Shown here: piece after piece, positions 17,259 through 25,744 of the stretch
How positions within the stretch are numbered: the first letter of the stretch is position 1
Layout: each line of letters opens with the position of its first letter
NCBI RefSeq assembly: GCF_001905795.1
Contig: NZ_LIXJ01000001.1
Location: 496,001-560,000, forward strand
Source: Streptomyces sp. CB01580
GTDB taxonomy: Bacteria; Actinomycetota; Actinomycetes; Streptomycetales; Streptomycetaceae
Length of the DNA stretch: 64,000 nt
Direction of reading: 5' to 3'
Translations under genes and position numbers: made by a program
Notes under the pieces: model-generated
Told to the model about the DNA's origin: nothing
The model's database searches: none
Seen by the model: only the letters and a program-made list of their open reading frames with translations

Positions 17259-18095
17259 TCACTGCGCGAAGGTGTCGATGGCGGAGATCCGCCAGGTGCC
17301 GTCGCGGCGGACGGCGTCCACGGCGAACATCGCCGCCGCGTAGGTCCTCTCCTGCGACGTGCCGGTACGGGTGTTGCTCTGGTCGGCGTAGATGAGCAGC
17401 CTGGCCCGGTCGCCGTCGAGGACTTCCACACCGCTGTCGGTGACGGTGGTGGTCAGGACGAGCTTCTGCTTCGGCCCCTGTGCGCGGACCTGGGCGAGCA
17501 TGTCGCGTTGCTGCTGGACCGCCTTGCCGACCAGGTGGGTCCGCGCCGCCTGCTCGGACTTGGCGGTGGCGGCGTAGTTGTACGAGAAGACCGCCCCGAC
17601 CGCCTCGGCGATCTGGCCCTTCACCTGGCTGGTGCGGCCGATGTCGGTGAGGGCGGTGTTCTGCCGTGCGGGTTCGTCGCGCAGGCTCGCGGCCTGGCCG
17701 AAGGCCCAGGCGGCGAAGGCTCCGAGGAGCACGGTGAGGGTGCAGAGGGCGGCGGGGAGACCGACCCGGAGGCGGGGCATCCGGCCGGATCCCGGTCCTC
17801 TGTTCTCCCGGCTCGTTCTTCCCCGGCGCGCTTCACTCGTCCCCGTGCCGTCCGCGCCGGTGTCGTCCGGAGAGGTGTCGTCCGTGGTGGTGGTGTCCGT
17901 TGTGGTGCCGTCCGGATCGGTGTCGTCCGGGACGCCGTGGGCGCCGGTGTCCTCCGTGGCCGGAAGGCGGTCGGGATCGGCGCGTGGCGCGTCCGGGCCC
18001 GCGGGCCCGCGCGGCGGCGCGGCGGCTCCCCGGCGTTCCGCGGCGACGGCGGCCAGACGGCGTCGGCGGTTGACGAGGTGACGGGTGGTCGACAT
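17259..18095 (-). CDS. Mce-associated membrane protein, copy 2 of first type
   Basis: A 278-residue protein: a disordered acidic/Thr-rich N-terminal region of about 110 residues (many D/T, for example TDTTTTDDTSPDD), one membrane helix at about 115-135 (LPAALCTLTVLLGAFAAWAFG), then an extracytoplasmic alpha/beta domain of about 140 residues. The outer domain has LRDEPARQNTALTD, AVGAVFSYNY and LLIYADQSN, and aligns with the same blocks in the protein at 18745-19464. Mce-associated (Mas) proteins accompany MceA-F in actinobacteria and probably stabilise the transporter. It lies downstream of its partner at 18137-18667. Confidence 0.82.
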   Translation of the reverse strand: MSTTRHLVNRRRRLAAVAAERRGAAAPPRGPAGPDAPRADPDRLPATEDTGAHGVPDDTDPDGTTTDTTTTDDTSPDDTGADGTGTSEARRGRTSRENRGPGSGRMPRLRVGLPAALCTLTVLLGAFAAWAFGQAASLRDEPARQNTALTDIGRTSQVKGQIAEAVGAVFSYNYAATAKSEQAARTHLVGKAVQQQRDMLAQVRAQGPKQKLVLTTTVTDSGVEVLDGDRARLLIYADQSNTRTGTSQERTYAAAMFAVDAVRRDGTWRISAIDTFAQ

Positions 18096-18136
18096 GTCCG
18101 GAGTCCTCTCGGTGACGGGGGTGGGGAGCCGGGGCG

Positions 18137-18667
18137 TCAGCCGGCCGTGTTGCCGACCGGTGCCTGGCCGAGGGCGCTGAGCTTCCACCCCTCGGGCGTG
18201 CGGGTGAGCTGCCCGAGCATCCGGCTCTCCTTCACCGCGGGCTCGGCCTTCGGGGCGGTCACGGTGATCCGCAACGCGACCATCACCGACGCCTTGCCGG
18301 CCCGCTCGTCGAGTTCGGTGACCGCGCCGGACAGCACCTTCGCGGTGCTCACGGTCTCCGCCGCCCGGATCTGCTTCTCGAACCCGCTCCGCCCGTCGAC
18401 GAGTTGCTTGTGCAGATCGCCGGTGGTGGAGTCCTCCCAGCCGTCCAGCCCCTCGTTCAGCTTCCGGTGGTCGAGGGTGTTCATGTTCTGCACGGCCTGC
18501 TCGCCCGCGGCCAGGGCGTCGTCGCGGGTCCTCGCGTACGCCACCGACTCCTCGTGCGCTGCCCCGTACCAGGACCAGCCGCCCCGGACCGCGCCCCCGG
18601 CCGCCACGACCGTGAGCGCGAGCGCCGCCATCACCAGCGGGTTCTTCCTCGTCCGTACCCGTGCCAT
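18137..18667 (-). CDS. Mce-associated membrane protein, copy 2 of second type
   Basis: A 176-residue protein with a single N-terminal membrane helix (about residues 8-30, NPLVMAALALTVVAAGGAV) and an outer domain. Hallmarks are the YARTRDDALAAGEQAVQNMNTLDH segment after the helix, GLDGWEDSTTGDLHKQL, a VTELDERAGKASVMVALR strand pair and a C-terminal GWKLSAL. The same blocks in the same order occur in the protein at 19484-20002, so the two are paralogues. ATG 18667 is used; 16 more codons are open upstream without a better RBS. It is probably secreted-side and associates with the Mce complex, by family. Confidence 0.82.
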   Translation of the reverse strand: MARVRTRKNPLVMAALALTVVAAGGAVRGGWSWYGAAHEESVAYARTRDDALAAGEQAVQNMNTLDHRKLNEGLDGWEDSTTGDLHKQLVDGRSGFEKQIRAAETVSTAKVLSGAVTELDERAGKASVMVALRITVTAPKAEPAVKESRMLGQLTRTPEGWKLSALGQAPVGNTAG

Positions 18668-18744
18668 TGCTGTCTCTCCCCTGCCGGCTGAACTGAGCTG
18701 AGCGGTGGATGCCACGCCGTGCCGTCCCGGTGGCCGTCCTGCGG

Positions 18745-19464
18745 CTATCTGGCGTCGATGTCGACGATCCGCCAGTGCCCGCCCCGCAGTTCGGCGGTGA
18801 CGGACAGCTGGGCGGCGGCCGTGGTGGCGGCCCTCCCCCGGCGCTCGTAGACCTGGTCGAGGAAGACCAGCAGATGGGCACCTGTGCCGGTCAGCCGGGT
18901 GACGCCGGCCCGTACGACATGGGTGGTGAGGGTCAGTTCCTGGTCCCGGGCCTGCTTCTCGACCTGGCCGAACAGCGCCGCGTACTGCTGGAGTGCCTTC
19001 CCACCGAGGTACCGCTTCGCGGACTCCTTGGTGGCGTCGGTCTCCCGCGGACCGTAGGAGAACACCGTGCCGAGCGCGTTGCTGACGTCACCGACGACCC
19101 TGGTGGTCGCCGCGCTGTCGGTCAGCGCGAGGTTGTCGGTGGCCGGAGTGTCCCGCAATTGCCGGGCCTCGACGAGAAACCCGGCGCCCGCGGCGAGCAG
19201 GGCGACGGTCAGCAGCACCGCCGTGCCCGCGAGGACCCGGCGGCGGACGGTCCGGGGCGCCGCCCCGTCCGGTCCCTTCGCGCCGTTCGTCCCGTCCGCC
19301 TCCTCCGATCCCTTCGCCTCGTCCGCCTCGCCCGCCCCGACCGTCTCGTCCGAATCGTTCCCCGGCACCGCGCCCGCACCCGCCGCATTCCCGTCGTCCA
19401 CGTCCGCGTCCCGGTTCCCGATCCGCTCGTCCGGCGTCCCGACCCGTTCGTCCGTGCTCACCAT
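18745..19464 (-). CDS. Mce-associated membrane protein, copy 1 of first type
   Basis: A 239-residue protein with ATG 19464 preceded by GGGGGAGGA. It has an acidic, Gly/Asp/Glu-rich N-terminal region of about 80 residues, one membrane helix (VLAGTAVLLTVALLAAGAG) and an outer domain with LRDTPATDNLALTD, ALGTVFSYG, GKALQQY and LLVFLDQV. The outer domain aligns end to end with that of 17259-18095. It follows the second-type protein at 19484 after 19 bp. The order of the two types is repeated in the next two genes, so the pair has been duplicated as a unit. Confidence 0.82.
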   Translation of the reverse strand: MVSTDERVGTPDERIGNRDADVDDGNAAGAGAVPGNDSDETVGAGEADEAKGSEEADGTNGAKGPDGAAPRTVRRRVLAGTAVLLTVALLAAGAGFLVEARQLRDTPATDNLALTDSAATTRVVGDVSNALGTVFSYGPRETDATKESAKRYLGGKALQQYAALFGQVEKQARDQELTLTTHVVRAGVTRLTGTGAHLLVFLDQVYERRGRAATTAAAQLSVTAELRGGHWRIVDIDAR

Positions 19465-19483
19465 CGCCGTCCTCCCCCGCTCC

Positions 19484-20002
19484 TCATGCGCCACCGGCCG
19501 CGATCGCCGTCAGCGCCTTGACCTTCCAGCCGTCCCCGGTCCGGGCGAGCGTGGCCTCGAAGCGCTTGCGTTCGGTGCCCGGCCGACCGGTGCGCGGAGT
19601 GATCCGGACGTCCACGGTCGCGATCAGCTCGGCGGTGCCGGCCCGTTCGTCGAGGGCGGTGAGCGCCGCGTCGGTGACGGTGCCGCGCGCAGTGCCACCG
19701 CTCCCGCGCAGATCGCTCGCGTCCTTCTTCCGGGTGCGGGCGAGCTGGTCGTGCAGGGGTCCGGTGGTGGCGTCGAGCCACTGCCGCAATCCCTCGTCCA
19801 CGCTCCGGGCGTCCTTGCCGTCCAGGCTGTTCAGCCGGGCGAGATGGTGTCTGCCCGCCGCCAGGGCGGCATCGCGGCTCTTCGCGTACGCGAGTGTGTC
19901 GTCGCCCCGCGCCCGTGCGTACGACCAGCCGCCGAGCGCGCAGACCAGCGCGGCGACGAACACGGCCGCCCAGGCGGTCATGGTCCTTGCGCGCGTGCTC
20001 AT
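19484..20002 (-). CDS. Mce-associated membrane protein, copy 1 of second type
   Basis: A 172-residue protein beginning at ATG 20002, which overlaps the mceF stop by 4 bp (translational coupling). It has a membrane helix at residues 8-26 (MTAWAAVFVAALVCALGGW) and an outer domain with LAYAKSRDAALAAGRHHLARLNSLD, GLRQWLDATTGPLHDQL, LTALDERAGTAELIATVDVR and GWKVKAL. These blocks match the protein at 18137-18667 in order and spacing. It is the first of the four Mce-associated genes after MceF. Confidence 0.85.
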   Translation of the reverse strand: MSTRARTMTAWAAVFVAALVCALGGWSYARARGDDTLAYAKSRDAALAAGRHHLARLNSLDGKDARSVDEGLRQWLDATTGPLHDQLARTRKKDASDLRGSGGTARGTVTDAALTALDERAGTAELIATVDVRITPRTGRPGTERKRFEATLARTGDGWKVKALTAIAAGGA

Positions 20003-21255
20003 CGGCCGGCCTCCAGCCCGAGCAGCCCGGCCATGCCCCTCGGGGCGGGCGCCGGGTCCCCGACGGACCCGAGCGCTCCGGGGAGCGCTCCTGCGGTATC
20101 GGCCCCGCGGAGCAGCGAGCCGGGTTCGGCGGGCTTCGGCAGCGGACCGCCCTTCGGCGCGTTCGCACTGCCACGCACGTTGACGCCGGTGCCCGGCGAG
20201 GCGGTGCAGCGCGCCTTGGTGTTGACCGCCGGGCCCTTCGACGTGTCGAGACCGTTGCGGTAGGTGGTGCCGCCGTATCCGGCGGTGCACGGAAGCGGTT
20301 CGAAGAAGGTGACGGACATGCCGAACCTGGCGCCGTCCTCGTCGATCGCGCTGGCCCCGGCCGCCACCACCGCGGGCAGTTTCACCAGCAGTTCCTCCAT
20401 GCCGCGCTGCCGGGTCACCGCCACCTCGGACGTGGTCAGGAGGTTCGCGACGACGACGCCGAAGGCGGGGTCGAGATCGCGCAGCAGGCCGCTGATCTGC
20501 CCGGTGGCGTCGGGGGCGGCGGCGATCAGCTTCCGCAGGTCCGTGTCCGACCCCTTGAGCTGGGCCGCCAGTTCCTCGGCACCCGAGGCGAACCCCTTGA
20601 GCGCCTCGCCCTGTTCGGCCTGTGTGCGTAGTACCACCTGTCCGTCGGCCATCAGCTTCGTGTTGGTGGGCAGCGCGTCGTCGGCCGCCCGTACGAAATC
20701 GCTGCCGGTGTCCAGGAGGACCTGGAGGTCGTCGCCCCGGCCGGTGAACGCGGCGCCGAACTCGTCGACCACGGTGCGCAGCGACTCCAGGTCGACCGAT
20801 CCGGCGAGGTCGTCGACGCTGGTGAGGACGTTCGTCACGGGGGCCGGGACGGTGGTGTCGGCCTGCAGGATGACCGAGCCGTTCGCCAGGTAGGGGCCGC
20901 CGGAACGGGTCGGCCGCAGGTCGACGTACTGCTCCCCGACCGCCGACAGGTTGGCCACGACGGCTTTCAGGCCGTCGGGGATGGGCGGTGCGGAGTTGTC
21001 GATGCGCAGTTCGGCCGCGACGCCGTCGTCGGTGAGTTCGATGGGGCCGACCCGTCCGACGGAGACTCCTCGGTAGGTGACGTTGGAGTGGGTGAACAGT
21101 CCGCCTGTCCTGGGGAGTTGGACCGTGACGGTGTAGTAGTCGCGCAGGCCGACGTAGTGGCCGAGGCCGGCGTACCGGACCCCGAGGTAGCCGAGCACCA
21201 GCACCGCGATGATCAGGAACGCGATGTTCTTCAGCCTGATGGCGAGGGTGATCAT
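19999..21255 (-). CDS. mceF: MCE-domain protein, sixth of the set (MceF position)
   Basis: A 418-residue protein starting at ATG 21255, overlapping the mceE stop by 4 bp. It has an N-terminal membrane helix (IAFLIIAVLVLGYLGVRYAG) and an MCE domain at about residues 35-110 with TGGLFTHSNVTYRGVSVGRV and the LSAVGEQYVDLRP strand. A long helical region follows to about residue 330, then a Pro/Gly-rich end. In Mce complexes six MCE subunits form a hexameric tunnel that carries lipids across the envelope. It is encoded last of the six, as expected for MceF. Confidence 0.92.
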   Translation of the reverse strand: MITLAIRLKNIAFLIIAVLVLGYLGVRYAGLGHYVGLRDYYTVTVQLPRTGGLFTHSNVTYRGVSVGRVGPIELTDDGVAAELRIDNSAPPIPDGLKAVVANLSAVGEQYVDLRPTRSGGPYLANGSVILQADTTVPAPVTNVLTSVDDLAGSVDLESLRTVVDEFGAAFTGRGDDLQVLLDTGSDFVRAADDALPTNTKLMADGQVVLRTQAEQGEALKGFASGAEELAAQLKGSDTDLRKLIAAAPDATGQISGLLRDLDPAFGVVVANLLTTSEVAVTRQRGMEELLVKLPAVVAAGASAIDEDGARFGMSVTFFEPLPCTAGYGGTTYRNGLDTSKGPAVNTKARCTASPGTGVNVRGSANAPKGGPLPKPAEPGSLLRGADTAGALPGALGSVGDPAPAPRGMAGLLGLEAGR

Positions 21256-22556
21256 CGGTTGCTTCCCTCCGAGGGCGACGCCTCGTCCGAGGCCGACGGT
21301 CCGTCCGGCGACGCCGACGGACGTGTGCCGGGCGCCGTTGTCCGGGGCGTGCCCGGGGCCGTCGCGGTCGGGGCGGTCGTGCCGGGCCTGCCCCGGGCCG
21401 GTGTCCCGGAGGCCGTGGCCGGCGCCGTGACCGAGGGGAGCGGCAGCGGCAGTGCCGCGCCGGCCGACGGCACGGCCGCCCTCGCCGCGGGCGCCGTCAC
21501 CGCGTCCGGGTCGAACGCCGGGATGATCTGTGTGCCGGGCACGGCGGTCAGGTCCAGGTACACGTTGAGGTAGTCCCCCTTCACCCCGCGCAGCACCTCG
21601 TCCGTGAACGGGTAGGTGAGCAGGACCTGGAGGGAGTCGGGCAGGTCGTTCCCGGAGTCCGCGAGCGCCTTGAGGGTGGGTGCGATGGCCTTCAGGTCGG
21701 CGATCGTGTCGTCCTTGCTCCTGTCGATGGTGTCGACGGCGACGGTGGAGAGGGTGTCGAGGGCCCGGAGCATGGTCAGCAGGGAACCGCGCTGCTTCTC
21801 CAGGACCTTCATGCCGGGGCTGAGGTCGGTGAGGACCTTGCCCACCTGTTGTTTGCGGGTGGCGAGGGTGGTGGACAGCCGGTTGACGCCGTCGAGGGCC
21901 TCGGTGATGTCCTCGCGGTGCGCGTCGAGGTCGGTGACGAGTGTGTCGACCCGGTGGAGCATCGAGCGGATCCTGGGCTCGTTCCCGGCCATCGCCTTGT
22001 TGAGTTCGGTGGTGATGGTCTTCAGCTGGTTGATGCCCCCGCCGTTCAGGAGCATCGACAGGGCGCCGAACACCTCCTCGACCTCGGGGTTGCGGTTGGT
22101 GCGGGTGAGCGGGATCCGGCCGCCGTCGGCGAGGGTGCCGCGCGCGGTGCCTCGCGCGGGCGGCGAGAGCTGGATGTACTTCTCGCCGAGGAGGCTGGAC
22201 TGTTCGAGGTGCGCGTAGGCGTTGGCGGGGAGTTCGACGTCCCCGTCGACCCGCATGGTGACCCTCGCGTGCCAGCTGCCCGGGACGAGCGAGATCCTGG
22301 TGACGCGGCCCACGGAGACGTCGTTGACCTTCACCGAGGACTGCGGAGCGAGGCTGAGAACGTCCCCGAAGTCGGCGGTGACCTCGTACGGGTGGTCGCC
22401 GAGGTCCGCACCGCCGGGCAGGGGCAGTTGTTCGATGCCCGAGAAATGAGGGGCCGCGCAGCCGGTGAGGACGAGGGCGCAGACGGCGCCGAGCACCCCC
22501 AGGGTGGTGGCCCGGGCCGCCGCGGGGGCCCGGGATCCGCGGGGTCCTCCGCTCAT
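21252..22556 (-). CDS. mceE: MCE-domain lipoprotein (MceE position)
   Basis: A 434-residue protein with a lipoprotein signal: hydrophobic stretch then lipobox LTGC (Cys about residue 33). Only the fifth Mce subunit is normally a lipoprotein (LprK-type), which fits its place. The MCE domain (VLSLAPQSSVKVNDVSVGRV, SSLLGEKYIQL) is at about 60-135, followed by a long amphipathic helical region. The C-terminal 90 residues are low-complexity Pro/Ala/Thr/Ser. It overlaps mceD and mceF by 4 bp at either end. It should help form the lipid channel at the outer side of the membrane. Confidence 0.92.
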   Translation of the reverse strand: MSGGPRGSRAPAAARATTLGVLGAVCALVLTGCAAPHFSGIEQLPLPGGADLGDHPYEVTADFGDVLSLAPQSSVKVNDVSVGRVTRISLVPGSWHARVTMRVDGDVELPANAYAHLEQSSLLGEKYIQLSPPARGTARGTLADGGRIPLTRTNRNPEVEEVFGALSMLLNGGGINQLKTITTELNKAMAGNEPRIRSMLHRVDTLVTDLDAHREDITEALDGVNRLSTTLATRKQQVGKVLTDLSPGMKVLEKQRGSLLTMLRALDTLSTVAVDTIDRSKDDTIADLKAIAPTLKALADSGNDLPDSLQVLLTYPFTDEVLRGVKGDYLNVYLDLTAVPGTQIIPAFDPDAVTAPAARAAVPSAGAALPLPLPSVTAPATASGTPARGRPGTTAPTATAPGTPRTTAPGTRPSASPDGPSASDEASPSEGSNR

Positions 22557-23695
22557 CGGCCCGTCCCCTTCCGCTTCCCCGCGTCGTGAACGGACGCATC
22601 GGCGCTCCCGTTCTTCCCGGGCGTGCCGTAGACCGTGCCCACCGCGGGCAGCGGCAGCGAGGGCAGTGCCCGCTGCCGTTCGGTGCCCACCGGGGTGAGC
22701 CCCCGCAGACCGGTGGCCTGCTGGGTGAGGGGGCCGCCCATGCTGAGTTCGTTGAGGTCGGTGCGGCCGTTGAGTGTGCGGTTCTTCGGGTCGTACGCGT
22801 TCAGCACGTTGCCCGCCGAGAGGGGAAGGGTGTCGAGGGACTCGGCCAGCGAGGCGCGCTGGTCGACGAGGGTCCGGGTGAGCGGCACCAGCGCGTCCAC
22901 GTTCTTCTTGAGCGCGGAGCGGTTGTCCCGGATGAAGGTCTTGACCTGGGCGAGCGCCGTGCCGAGTTCCTTGAGCGCGGCGCCGAGGTTCTTCTTGTCG
23001 TCGGCCAGGAAGCCCGTCACGGAGTTCAGTTGGCGTTCGGCGTCGCGCACCTCGCCGTCGTTGTCCTTCAGCATGGTGGTGAACGTCTGGAGGTAGGACA
23101 GTGTCTCGAAGAGGTCCCCGCTGCTCCTGTCGAGGGTCTTCGTCGCCTTGCCGAACTGCTCGATGGAGTTCCCGATGTCCTTGCCGTTGCCCTTGAGGTT
23201 CTTGGCCCCGGTGTCGAGGAGTCCGGCGAACGCGCCCTGCGCGTTGGCGCCGTCCGGGCCGAGCGCGTCGGCCAGTTCGGTGATGGACGCGTAGAGCTGG
23301 TCGACCTCGACTGGGGTGGCGTTGTGCGCGGCGGGGAGTTCGGCGCCGTCGGCGAGCAGCGGTCCGCCGGTGTAGGCGGGGGCGAGCTGGACGTACCGGT
23401 CGGCGACGATGCTGGGGGCGACGACGACGGCATGGGCGCCCTTCGGGACCTCGACGCCCTTGTCGACGCGCAGCACGACCTCGACCTCCTTGCCGCGTGG
23501 CCGCACCGACTGGACCCGTCCGACCTTCACGCCGAGGATCCGCAGATCGGATCCGGCGTAGACGCCGGTCGCCCGGTCGAAGTACGCGGTGACGGTGGTG
23601 CCGCCCCGGTCGTCCAGGGCCATCACCCCGGTCGTGGCGGCGACGGCCATGACGGCGAGCCCGGCGCCGATGCCGACGATGCGGGTCGGTCTCAT
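22553..23695 (-). CDS. mceD: MCE-domain protein (MceD position)
   Basis: A 380-residue protein with an N-terminal membrane helix (RIVGIGAGLAVMAVAATTGVMAL) and an MCE domain at about 35-115 (GVYAGSDLRILGVKVGRV, APSIVADRYVQLAP). The remaining 250 residues are mainly helical (many K/N/L heptads such as SIEQFGKATKTLDRSSGDLFETL), as in the needle-forming segments of actinobacterial Mce subunits. Only 1 bp separates it from mceC upstream, and it overlaps mceE by 4 bp, so translation is probably coupled along the operon. Confidence 0.92.
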   Translation of the reverse strand: MRPTRIVGIGAGLAVMAVAATTGVMALDDRGGTTVTAYFDRATGVYAGSDLRILGVKVGRVQSVRPRGKEVEVVLRVDKGVEVPKGAHAVVVAPSIVADRYVQLAPAYTGGPLLADGAELPAAHNATPVEVDQLYASITELADALGPDGANAQGAFAGLLDTGAKNLKGNGKDIGNSIEQFGKATKTLDRSSGDLFETLSYLQTFTTMLKDNDGEVRDAERQLNSVTGFLADDKKNLGAALKELGTALAQVKTFIRDNRSALKKNVDALVPLTRTLVDQRASLAESLDTLPLSAGNVLNAYDPKNRTLNGRTDLNELSMGGPLTQQATGLRGLTPVGTERQRALPSLPLPAVGTVYGTPGKNGSADASVHDAGKRKGTGR

Positions 23696-23696
23696 G

Positions 23697-24716
23697 TCAG
23701 TGGCCGCCTTCCTGCCGGGGAGGCATGCATCCGGTGGCCGGCGGGGTACCGGCGGGCAGGTAGTTCTTCGGGACGACGCCGCAGACGTAGTTGTCGAACC
23801 AGCGGCCGTTCCCGAGGGTGTTGCCGACGAGCCGGTTGTACGAACCGGCGAGCGCGAGCACCTTGTCGAGGCTCTTGCGGTTCTTCTGCAGGACGGCGGT
23901 GACCCGGCCGAGCGCGTCGAGCGTCGGCCCGAGCTGCTTCTTGTTGTCGGCGACGAGACCGGTGAGCTGGGTGCCCAGGTCGCGGGTGCCGGTGAGCAGC
24001 AGGTGGATGGAGTCGCGGCGGGCCTGGATCTCGCCGAGGAGCAGGTTGCCGTCCTCCAGCAGGGTCTCGAAGCTGCTCTTCTTGCCGTCGAGGGTCTTCG
24101 TCAGCCTTTTGCTGCTCCTGAGGAGGGTGGCGAGCTGCGCGTCGCGTTCGGAGACGGTCCTGGAGAGCGCGGAGAGTCCGTTCGCGGCGCTCTTGACGTT
24201 CGGCGGGGAGTTCCTGAACGTGGCCGAGATCGTCTCGAAGCTCTTGGCGAGCTGCCGGGTGTCGATCTCCCCGATGGTCTCGCCCAGGCCGTCGAACGCC
24301 TGGGTGACGTCGTACGGGGAGGTGGTGCGGCCGGTCGTGATGCGTTCGTGCGGGTCCTGCGGCCCGTCGCCGAGCGGGTCGACCGCGAGGTACTTCTCGC
24401 CGAGGAGCGTCTTGATGGCGATGCCCACGGTGCTGGAGTCGCCGATCCAGGCGTCCCGCACCCGGAAGGTCACCTTCACCTCGGCGCCGTCGAGGGCGAC
24501 TCCGGTGACTTCGCCGACCTTGACCCCGGCGATCCGGACCTCGTCGCCCTCGGTGAGACCTGCGGACTCGGTGAAGGCGGCGGTGTACGTCGTGCCGCCG
24601 CCGATGAACGGCAGCGAGTCGGCCCGGTAGGCGGCGAGTCCGACGAGGGCCAGGACGAGCAGGCCGACGACGCCGACGAGGACGGGGTTGCGTTCGCGCA
24701 CGGGCTTGATCCTCAT
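23697..24716 (-). CDS. mceC: MCE-domain protein (MceC position)
   Basis: A 339-residue protein. ATG 24716 is chosen because it overlaps the mceB stop in an ATGA; three extra codons are open upstream. It has a membrane helix (NPVLVGVVGLLVLALVGLAAY), an MCE domain (GLTEGDEVRIAGVKVGEV, KTLLGEKYLAVDPLG) and a helical C-terminal region ending with Cys-containing strands (DNYVCGVVPKNYLP). Its outward-facing MCE ring presumably stacks with the other five subunits. Confidence 0.92.
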   Translation of the reverse strand: MRIKPVRERNPVLVGVVGLLVLALVGLAAYRADSLPFIGGGTTYTAAFTESAGLTEGDEVRIAGVKVGEVTGVALDGAEVKVTFRVRDAWIGDSSTVGIAIKTLLGEKYLAVDPLGDGPQDPHERITTGRTTSPYDVTQAFDGLGETIGEIDTRQLAKSFETISATFRNSPPNVKSAANGLSALSRTVSERDAQLATLLRSSKRLTKTLDGKKSSFETLLEDGNLLLGEIQARRDSIHLLLTGTRDLGTQLTGLVADNKKQLGPTLDALGRVTAVLQKNRKSLDKVLALAGSYNRLVGNTLGNGRWFDNYVCGVVPKNYLPAGTPPATGCMPPRQEGGH

Positions 24717-25744
24717 GACAGGCACCTCGGCTGGGTGATGGCGATGCCGGTGGGCGGTGCGCTGCCGTCGCTGGTCGTCACACCGGTGACCCTCGCCTCG
24801 CAGAGGTAGAGGTTGAGCCAGGAGCCGTACGAGGCGGTGCGGGTGATGGCCGTCATCTTGGCGGGCGTCCTGCGCAGGAAGTTCTCGATCTGCGGGGTGT
24901 TGTCGGCGAGCCGTTCGGAGAGGCGGCCGAGCTGCCGGATGTCGTCCTTGAGGGGCCCCCGGCCGTCGTCGAGCAGGTCGGCGGTGACGGTGGTCAGGGC
25001 GCCCATGGCGGTGACCGCGCGGCCGAGCGGTTCGCGGTCCCCGGCGAATCCGCTGACGAGCTTACGGAGGGTGACGACGAGGTCGTCGAAGCCCGCCTCC
25101 CGGTCGTTGACAGTCTTCAGGACCGTGTTGAGGTTCTCGATCACCTCGCCGATCACCTTGTCCTTGGCGGCGATGGTGCCGGTCAGCGACCCGACGTGCT
25201 GGAGGATGCTGTCGACGGTGCCGCCCTCGCCCTGGAGCACCTGGACGATGGAGCCGGCCAGTTCGTTGACGTCGGGCGGGGAGAGCCCTTCGAACAGCGG
25301 CTGGAAGCCGTTGAAGAGCTGGGTGAGGTCGAGTGCCGGTGTGGTGCGGGAGACCGGAATGGTGGAGCCGGCGGCGAGGCTCTCGCCCACCGGCCCGGCG
25401 CCCCGGTCGAGGTCGATGTACCGCTGGCCGACCATGTTGAGGTACTTGATCGACGCGGTCGCCGACGCCGGGAGCCCGCGCCCCTTCCGTACGGTGAAAC
25501 CGACCTCGGCGAGCCTGCGGTCGGCGACCTCGATGGACTCGACCTGCCCGACCTTGACCCCGGCGATCCGGACGCTGTCGCCGACGACCAGCCCGGTGAC
25601 GTCGGTGAACCTGGCCTTGTACGAACTGGTGCCGCCGACGCCGGTGTTGGCGACGGACAGGGCCAGCACGGTGGTCGCCAGCGTCGTCACCAGGACGAAG
25701 ACGATCGACTTCGCGAGCGGTCCCGCGAGGGAGCGGCGCTTCAC
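24713..25744 (-). CDS. mceB: MCE-domain protein (MceB position)
   Basis: A 343-residue protein starting at GTG 25744 in a GTGA overlap with the mceA stop. It has a membrane helix (SIVFVLVTTLATTVLALSVANTG), an MCE domain at about 38-115 (GLVVGDSVRIAGVKVGQV, LNMVGQRYIDLDRG) and a helical region with a C-terminal Cys-containing block (SWLNLYLCEARV). A longer frame runs upstream on paper but lies inside mceA in another frame and is a shadow. Confidence 0.92.
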   Translation of the reverse strand: MKRRSLAGPLAKSIVFVLVTTLATTVLALSVANTGVGGTSSYKARFTDVTGLVVGDSVRIAGVKVGQVESIEVADRRLAEVGFTVRKGRGLPASATASIKYLNMVGQRYIDLDRGAGPVGESLAAGSTIPVSRTTPALDLTQLFNGFQPLFEGLSPPDVNELAGSIVQVLQGEGGTVDSILQHVGSLTGTIAAKDKVIGEVIENLNTVLKTVNDREAGFDDLVVTLRKLVSGFAGDREPLGRAVTAMGALTTVTADLLDDGRGPLKDDIRQLGRLSERLADNTPQIENFLRRTPAKMTAITRTASYGSWLNLYLCEARVTGVTTSDGSAPPTGIAITQPRCLS

